A DNA stretch of 64,000 bases from Amphiura filiformis (lineage: Eukaryota; Echinodermata; Ophiuroidea; Amphilepidida; Amphiuridae). Shown here piece after piece: positions 56,090 to 64,000 of this stretch. Under the pieces are notes generated by a model that saw only the letters and a program-made list of their open reading frames with translations, did not search any database and was not told where the DNA came from. Within the stretch, counting starts at the first letter, position 1. Every line of letters begins with the position of its first letter. The DNA is taken from NCBI RefSeq assembly GCF_039555335.1, contig NC_092640.1, positions 27,623,446-27,687,445 of the forward strand, in the 5' to 3' direction. A program made the translations under genes and the position numbers.

Positions 56090-58390
56090 AATCTTGTGTG
56101 TCAACTTTATTTGTCTCAATATTTGAGTACATTTCCACGAAAATAACATAGGAGACAACATCAATAACAATACTGTTCCTTACATGCTTACAGGAAGGAT
56201 AGCATTTGATTGATTGATTGCTCAAACTCCAAAATGTTTTGAGGAGGGTACCTGCCGTTCATCTCATTCGTCAAAAAAACCTCGTTTAGAGGCATGGTAG
56301 ATTGAATTATACGATACCTTTTGAAGAAAAAATTTTAGATACTTTTTAATTGATTTTGAGCACATTTATATTTGGCGTTTACTAACATGCTCACCTGACC
56401 CATACAAGCAAATGTTAAGTGGATACCATTACCCACTTGAGCAACGAGACTGACTATAATAAGTATTGCTTTAGACATGTTAGAGATGCAATGATATTTC
56501 TATGTCTAACAACTGTCGTCCAGCGCGTCTGTGATAGTTTAAAGCAGCGAATGCAAAAGTCCATATTTCACTTCATGAAAAAATATTCTTACCATTGTAC
56601 TGATAAACATTTGTTTTCTTGAAATCGCACAATTATCCACATTCACAGCAATAATCACTCATTGTCATACCAAATGCAGGGTCTCTAGGGCTTCCTCAGA
56701 AATCATCAAAAAAGCGAATTAGTCTTGACTGTTGTATACAACGTTCGAGACTCATTTTACAGGTTTTGATACAAATACCCCGATTTTAAACTCCTAATTT
56801 CAATATGTTAATGAGAAAACAGGATCTTTTATTTGATATCAAATGATTGATATAATACTGTTAACTATATCGGCAATGCTGTAAACATGTTGTTACGAGC
56901 CGCAATGACTCAAGGCCAAATCGCCTTTTACCCAAATTCTCACGACATGAATGCACAACAATAACATACTGTTTGGTTAAGTTAACAAAATCTGAATCTT
57001 TAATTAGAAATAAAATATGATTGGAAACTATTGTACACTATTAGATAATCAGTACTTAACCGGTAATCTTCATCTTGTTTGTTTATAGAGTTCTGTTGCA
57101 ATGTTCTGGATGGTTGATGTATATCCTTGTTCACTTGTCCTGCGAAAATCACTGTTCAACGAGATACACTGTAAACAGGCTTCTTTCTGCGCTGATCCAC
57201 TTTATTCACAGAGGTGTTGTTTTACAAACCAGACTCCAGTAAGTCAACAGAAGAATATTAATCCCTTGGGGAGGAGGAGCACATTCCTGTATTCAAAATC
57301 TCCTTCGTTACTGTTTTAATAGCACATTATTGGCTATGCAATTAATAGACCATTCTGACACCTTCACCTTATTTTGGCAATGGGGTTTTTCAGTTTACAT
57401 CAGGCAATGCACTGAACATTCTGGGAAAGTGGGGACTTCCCAAGATGATTAATATACCTCGACTGAATTGAGTATTGTAACGATTGGGTGTTTCCCCTAA
57501 AACATGTCATTACACACAAACTCTTCCATGATTATTTGAAAGGGTTTCCCTTTTTCATATCTTTCTTTCAATTGTAAACAAAGATACATAATCAAATTAA
57601 ACCACTCAGGGCACATCACAATGTGAATTCCATAAGTAATTAGCCCCGGCGGAATTAGTCATATTGGCTAGGAACATTTAGTGTTATTTTAATTGCATGA
57701 ATGATTTAACGGGACAACATTTTATGTTAGGGGCCCATATACGGTAACTTTCACTTTCCTTAAACCACATAACAGGCTTGGTGGGCTACAATAGCTATTT
57801 AGAAAATAAGAGTATGTAAGAGATAAACTGTGCATCTCGATCTTGAGTGCGACGACCTCAAATTTACAACATTTGAGGATTACGTTTCTGGATGGGGGAA
57901 AACAAGACTAGTTCATCATCGTGTTATGAAATCATAATATATTAGTCTTTGTGTCTTTATCATGCCTTTTATCAACCTTATTGTGTCCTTATTGTCACAC
58001 ATGTAAACGTACATTCTAATCCACATAATTCCATAACAATTAGTCATCTGCATTCATCTACGACCTTCATGACCTTCTCGACCTTCATGACATCCCACCC
58101 TACTTCACATGACAACTGCCTCAGTGATGATTGTTTTTAAAACTATTCTTGTTAGCATTGCACTTGAAAATTTGGCGCCACCCAATAAAGTTTAAAATGT
58201 AATATTCTAGAGTCAGAACGTCAATAGATGGCGTAGTGAAGTTACACTTTTAACACAAGAGATAGAGGAAGATCACGGTATTAATCATGTTTACAACAAG
58301 TCGGCATGAACAGTTGTTGTTTGATACGTAAAGAACGACAGTCCAGGCCCGTCTCATCTGAAGAATAAGGCAGAGGAAGCACTTGTTTTT
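56090..58390. other. Intergenic DNA upstream of D / downstream of E, no gene seen
   Basis: 56520-56700 and 57060-57760 are paralogous to 39060-39180 and 40946-41340, and preserve the uninterrupted versions of three insertion sites. 58140-58260 repeats the gcgccacccaataaag block found downstream of copies B and D. No open frame has recognisable motifs. Confidence 0.5.
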
Positions 58391-58394
58391 TTCA

Positions 58395-58458
58395 TTAGAA
58401 ATATATGCTGATAAAACGTAGCAGAGTGCCATTGACGCGTCTGTAAACACACATATAC
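58395..58458 (-). pseudogene. Copy E exon 4 remnant
   Basis: Acceptor tttttgcag|G and codons YMCVYRRVNGTLLRFISIYF followed by TAA. The exon is well preserved, but its gene has only a deleted exon 3 fragment upstream (59888-59940) and no exon 1 or 2 within the window. Confidence 0.65.
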
Positions 58459-58459
58459 C

Positions 58460-59450
58460 TGCAAAAAGACAAATAGACAAAAATACCAAAAATACAATTT
58501 GGTCATGATTTCTGTGGAGGTAATCATTCTAGTTTCGCCATGCCTCTATTTTGTGTGGATTGGGAAAGGACCACTAGTGATGTTGTGAACAATTCAGTTA
58601 TAATGATTTAAGAGGTGAGTTCCAATCTGCAACATCTTCCCCAGTTTTTCTCCATCGATTGGTGTCAGTGGAAAGCCCGTATTTTTGTCAACTTTTAGGA
58701 CTGAGCGATATTGTCAACTTTTAGAACTGAGAATTATAAAAATGCAATTTCTTTAAAGCGCCTTTCAGCCAACTTCAAAATCCGGTGAGGTCGATCGCAT
58801 TTTGTTGAAAAATCGTGGTTCACATAATGAAGCATAGTCTATATCACTTCCTCTACTCAGCGAAAAAGGCAAAAATATCCAAGAAAAAACAAGTAATTGC
58901 AAGTATAGCAAAAGACATCCATTCTGCCCACAAATTAATGACACTTAATAAAACCCATGAGGAATGTTTGATATTCATTCATGGTACACGTACTCCCTTT
59001 CATTCTTCGAAATAGCCAAACCTCCTCCGTCGACATGCAAAGTGAAAAACGGGGTACATTTCTTCAAAAGAGCATATCTTCAAAGGTTTTGAGTCGATTG
59101 AAACGATTTCTTACATACCAAAATTAATTTGATCGACTTTTCTAAAATAGCAGAAAAAGAGGGCGCAACAAGGGTTCTCCTTTTTTGGGACATCCTGTAG
59201 AAAATGCTTGTTAGACTAAATGGTTTGTAGACCAAATGAGTATTAGACCAAATGACTAATAGCTATAGATTAATTTTTTATTATATTAAATGGTTATAGG
59301 ACCAAAAGGCTATCGGATCAAATGAGTATAGGACCAACTGTTTATTGGACGTATATAAACCTAATGGGCTTAGACGAAATTGATGTAGACGAAATTGATA
59401 TTAGACCAAATCGTATAAGATTAAATGACAAATGCCCATTCGTCCTAGGT
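58460..59450. other. Relict intron 3 of copy E with degenerate short repeat
   Basis: 59205-59440 is a decayed array of ~15-20-bp steps such as agaccaaatgagtatt and ggaccaa, mixed with gacgaaattgat. An open frame at 58815-59015 has no family resemblance and is not annotated. gttctccttttttgggacatcctgtag (59178) resembles a transposon end, but its partner was not found. Confidence 0.4.
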
Positions 59451-59887
59451 CAGAACTCGGTCTTCAAAGGACTTGGACTTGGACTAGGCCTACTGAGCAA
59501 ATATTTCAATGGGAGAAAAATTGCAATCTTAATGCTTAAATATGGCTACTCTACTGGGCTTATCTCAAGCCGACAATACCGCAGATCTATTGGATATATT
59601 ACTTTTCATAATACTGAAAAAGTTCAGACCACTCTTTGGGCTGTTCTACAAAATAGACAATACTTTTTATCTGTCAATTTGTAAAGCCCTCCCTATTTAC
59701 AGACAACAACCGTACTCCCACCCCCACCAACGTATTTATGAACCCATTGTAGTGTCATGCGTTGGATCACTGGATATTTTTTCTGTCATTCGCTGCGACT
59801 GCTAGTATGATGTGAAAATTAAGTATGCCCTTTTTTAAGAATGAAAAAGGGATGGTGTATTATGTATTTGTATACCCTTTAATCTTA

Positions 59888-59940
59888 CCGATCTGTTATT
59901 CTCACCGAATGCACTAGGGGTAAATATAACTCCAATCCCG
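59888..59940 (-). pseudogene. Copy E exon 3 scrap with internal deletion
   Basis: Minus-strand SAFGENN is followed directly by the exon's donor (GGTAAGATT). The ~20 codons for the KVWEDGIG...DSF segment are deleted, and the 5' part is lost beyond 59940. This marks a fifth family member. Confidence 0.65.
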
Positions 59941-60206
59941 GAAAAAATGTGTTCGAACACCTACTGTAATTCCCATGTTCTTCTTGGCATAGTGCGCACG
60001 CTATATGAGTCACTGGAAAATAAGAATTATAATAGTGTTGTCTCAACGTTCATCGTAAGCATGCCCCCTCCCCTTTCCCCACCAAACAATGTTGGGAGAA
60101 GATATGGTGAAGATGAGCATATTGGGCATGCCAACATTGTACGGTGGTAGAAGGGGGACCATTTCCAATATGGCCTTAAAAGTGTTCGAACAAATATTTC
60201 TAAGAT
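59941..60206. other. Sequence between copy E scrap and the tandem duplication
   Basis: No gene recognised. tgttcgaaca-type words occur at both sides (59948 and 60183), possibly ends of a decayed repeat. Confidence 0.35.
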
Positions 60207-62413
60207 TGTCTGAGGAATTCCTAAATCAGTGTTTGTTTCTTCAAATTTGGGTTCACAACTTCAGATCCAGTAGAGCGATTGAAATGAAACTTACACATGT
60301 TAGTTTATATATACTAAGGAACATAGGGAATAAAAAATATTACATTACCTTCACAAATATTTCAGGGATCGGTCACTATAAACATATATTTTCATCAAAT
60401 TTTGACGAAGTTAAGTCGAATAAGACGTATTATACCTTATACGTAGCCCCAAACATTTTAAAACATAGCAATTTCGATAGTTAAAAAGTTGAAAATCTTT
60501 TTGGAAAATCATTCACTATTTTTTATATTTGCTATGACACTAAGGGCACCGTCAAGCAAACATCGTACGGATGTGGGATGCAAATTCATCAATGTTATCT
60601 GCAGTAGATAGCAAAATAATGCAACGACACCTACCAACCTATGTCCATTGCTTTGCCAAACCCCACGAAAGTATACCTCAAAGAATTCAAGCAAAGACAA
60701 AGAAAAAGAAATCAAAAGAAATCATTAAAGACCCCCCCCCCCCCCAAAAAAAAAAAGATGAAAGAAACAAAGAAAGGAAACCAAAACAAAAAGGAAAAAA
60801 AATACTAAAAAGAAATAAAAGAAGATAAAACGAACAATCAAACTAAAAAGAAAACCATGAATTAAAAAAGAAGGAAGAATAAAATGTAATAAAAAGTGCA
60901 CATGTCACTTGCTGGTCAATATGTTTCAAGTTCAAGACCAATTGCACATTAAAAGACACACATGCGCAATGTATAAGACACATAAATCAATTTTAACTGA
61001 CATATTCAATGATTGGTATGCAAGTTCAGGGTTATTTCTAGATTGTCATTATATTTGATTGGAATAAAATAAAATATAAACGATTCAAAAATGATGTTTT
61101 CCGATTAAAGAAACACCGATCATTATGAGCATGATAGATAATGACCTTTATTTCTAGGCCTATATGCAATCTCACATGGGCAAAGTTCATTAAAAACATG
61201 ATTCACGTTATCTCTTCTGTGGGTATAATTATGTACACTGAAAGTGTGAAACCCTATTCATGGTAAAGGTAAATCGTTGCTCATCTCCCCATTTAAAACA
61301 CACAGTATTCACGATTGACCACAAAACATAAAGAATAATAGGATTTACTTTTCTATTATATGGTAAATCGATGGATATGCGTGCTTGTCTATGTGTGTAA
61401 ATCATTACGTTTTACCATTTGTGACGTGTCATGTCAAAAGGAGACACTTTTGGGCAGGTCATCAATTTTGAGGTTTTTACATATCTTATATGTAGAGATA
61501 TTTTGCTCCACAACGCCGTTTTCCCCAATGAAATCGGACATTCCTAAGCGAAGATATTGAGTTCGTAAGTTATGGTATTATAAAATTTGAAATTGAGATA
61601 CAGGCCTTTAAAAATATTATTGACAACGTTGAGAGTAGGAATTACCTTGAAAAATGTCTCAAAAAATAAAAGATGCCAGTTATATTCAGGTCTGAAACTA
61701 TCAGACAATATTCTTAACATTAATAACATCACAAATTCGCAACAGACCCAAATTATGAAAAATCACCCACGGGCAGATTTTTGGCTATTTCTCCATTTAC
61801 GATCCTGCCCAAAAGTGTCTCCTTTTGACATGACACGTCACATTTGACCATCCTAACCATGGTGTATTTAAAATGTTTAATGAACGCAATTTCACACATT
61901 AGGCTGTTTTTTTAAATGTTGGTCAAGTAATGTTTTTATTATAAACTAATTTTAAAGCAATAAATGTGCGTATCCGGTGCGTATCTCTCCCTACCTATCA
62001 CTCTCTCCCTATCCCTCGTTCACGATGCCCCCCCCCCCCCATTTATCATACCGTGGTACTGTGTGATATTTAAATAAATAACATTGAATTTACGAGTAAT
62101 GTTTATTTTTATTTTTAGCTGAAAATAAAATGTGAATCCCATCTCTTTATTTATTATACAATATGTACATATGCGCAATTAACATAGCACATAAACCATT
62201 AAGGCCTAATATTTGTGTGTAAAAAACGCTATATTAAATCTATGGTAACTGACCGCTATGCAAATATTCATTGATTTCCTCCATATTTTGTGAGATGATA
62301 GCAAATCATGTTTCTGACATGTGTGCCAAATTGCATTAAGATCGATGGCGTAACTGCAGAGTTATTGTCCAAAAACTAAAATCAGATGATTTTGCTAAGC
62401 AATTTTGTAGACA
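60207..62413. repeat. Direct tandem duplication, unit 1 (~2.2 kb)
   Basis: Starts tgtctgaggaattcctaaat and is repeated from 62414. Near-identical over the shared length except for a 419-bp TIR insertion (61422-61840), a c/a homopolymer difference near 60735 and single bases. It contains no recognisable gene. A 92-codon frame common to both units (LNQCLF...) has no known motif and is not supported by codon-biased divergence. Confidence 0.85.
61422..61840. mobile_element. 419-bp TIR element with catttg target duplication
   Basis: The ends tgacgtgtcatgtcaaaagg and its complement form a perfect 37-bp inverted repeat. It is flanked by catttg on both sides (61416-61421, 61841-61846), while unit 2 has a single catttg (63631-63636). 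Since the duplication's last G and first C are complementary, the split could also be 4 bp (attt) with a 38-bp TIR. No coding region; class not assigned. Confidence 0.85.
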
Positions 62414-64000
62414 TGTCTGAGGAATTCCTAAATCAGTGTTTGTTTCTTCACATTTGGGTTCACAACTTCAGATCCAGTAGAGCGATTGAAATGAAACTTA
62501 CACATGTTAGTTTATATATACTAAGGAACATAGGGAATAAAAAATATTACATTACCTTCACAAATATTTCAGGGATCGGTCACTATAAACATATATTTTC
62601 ATCAAATTTTGACGAAGTTAAGTCGAATAAGACGTATTATACCTTATACGTAGCCCCAAACATTTTAAAACATAGCAATTTCGATAGTTAAAAAGTTGAA
62701 AATCTTTTTGGAAAATCATTCACTATTTTTTATATTTGCTAGGACACTAAGGGCACCGTCAAGCAAACATCGTACGGATGTGGGATGCAAATTCATCAAT
62801 GTTATCTGCAGTAGATAGCAAAATAATGCAACGACACCTACCAACCTATGTCCATTGCTTTGCCAAACCCCACGAAAGTATACCTCAAAGAATTCAAGCA
62901 AAGACAAAGAAAAAGAAATCATTAAAGACCCCCCAAAAAAGAAATCATTAAAGACCCCCCAAAAAATAAAAAAAGATGAAAGAAACAAAGAAAGGAAACC
63001 AAAACAAAAAGGAAAAAAATACTAAAAAGAAATAAAAGAAGATAAAACGAACAATCAAACTAAAAAGAAAACCATGAATTAAAAAAGAAGGAAGAATAAA
63101 TGTAATAAAAAGTGCACATGTCACTTGCTGGTCAATATGTTTCAAGTTCAAGACCAATTGCACATTAAAAGACACACATGCGCAATGTATAAGACACATA
63201 AATCAATTTTAACTGACATATTCAATGATTGGTATGCAAGTTCAGGGTTATTTCTAGATTGTCATTATATTTGATTGGAATAAAATAAAATATAAACGAT
63301 TCAAAATGATGTTTTCCGATTAAAGAAACACCGATCATTATGAGCATGATAGATAATGACCTTTATTTCTAGGCCTATATGCAATCTCACATGGGCAAAG
63401 TTCATTAAAAACATGATTCACGTTATCTCTTCTGTGGGTATAATTATGTACACTGAAAGTGTGAAACCCTATTCATGGTAAAGGTAAATCGTTGCTCATC
63501 TCCCCATTTAAAACACACAGTATTCACGATTGACCACAAAACATAAAGAATAATAGGATTTACTTTTCTATTATATGGTAAATCGATGGATATGCGTGCT
63601 TGTCTATGTGTGTAAATCATTACGTTTTACCATTTGACCATCCTAACCATGGTGTATTTAAAATGTTTAATGAACGCAATTTCACACATTAGGCTGTTTT
63701 TTTAAATGTTGGTCAAGTAATGTTTTTATTATAAACTAATTTTAAAGCAATAAATGTGCGTATCCGGTGCGTATCTCTCCCTACCTATCACTCTCTCCCT
63801 ATCCCTCGTTCTCGATGCCCCCCCATTTATCATACCGTGGTACTGTGTGATATTTAAATAAATAACATTGAATTTACGAGTAATGTTTATTTTTATTTTT
63901 AGCTGAAAATAAAATGTCAATCCCATCTCTTTATTTATTATACAATATGTACATATGCGCAATTAACATAGCACATAAACCATTAAGGCCTAATATTTGT
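62414..64000. repeat. Direct tandem duplication, unit 2 (continues past window)
   Basis: Matches unit 1 from its first base to the window edge (aaccattaaggcctaatattt appears at 62195 and 63978). It lacks the 419-bp insertion. Whether more units follow cannot be seen. Confidence 0.85.

Noticed and set aside
58815..59015. 66-codon frame MVHIMKHSLYHFLYSAKKAK...
   Set aside because: Lysine-rich frame in AT-rich relict intron, no family resemblance and no conservation with the other gene copies.
60089..62691. Two identical ~92-residue frames (LNQCLF...HSNFDS)
   Set aside because: The units are so recent that identity carries no selection signal. There are no motifs, signal peptide or splice context.

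Overview
The window looks like AT-rich nuclear DNA of an invertebrate animal, most likely a marine deuterostome such as an echinoderm or hemichordate. I infer this from spliced genes, CR1/L2-like and Penelope-like retroelement pieces, many terminal-inverted-repeat (TIR) elements and an abundant 'taggcctata' motif. The phylum is inference. There is no bacterial gene organisation, rRNA, CRISPR or complete tRNA gene.

The genes are a tandem family on the minus strand, present in five copies called A to E here. The full layout is read from exon phase and conservation between copies: a 5' UTR exon (E0); E1, with a signal peptide and a six-cysteine domain; and E2, E3 and E4, which together encode an NTF2-like/SnoaL-type (DUF4440-like) fold. 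Phases agree at every junction (E1 ends phase 1, E2 phase 1, E3 phase 2), and the intact product is 197 residues. The cysteine spacing in E1 is C-x3-C-x2-C-x11-C-x3-C-x12-C. It is close to that of eclosion-hormone-type neuropeptides, so the predicted protein would be a secreted eclosion-hormone-like domain fused to an NTF2-like domain. I know of no described protein with this layout.

Copy B (about 26.7-19.6 kb) and copy D (53.8-46.7 kb) look intact. Copy A (15.2-1.8 kb) has an early stop just before the E1 splice donor, and its E3 is split by a 6,034-bp foldback transposon with a 9-bp target duplication. Copy C (33.4-31.0 kb) has lost E1 and has a shifted E3 acceptor. Copy E (59.9-58.4 kb) is an E4 plus an E3 scrap.

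The rest is mobile DNA. Because the gene copies are paralogous, several insertions can be compared with an empty site elsewhere in the window: three TTAA-flanked elements, a TA-flanked 'cccagcaaac' element, a 419-bp TIR element, and two non-LTR retrotransposon insertions. Penelope-like fragments lie upstream of genes B, C and D and in intron 3 of B and D, so they were probably duplicated along with the genes. The right edge holds a direct tandem duplication of about 2.2 kb.
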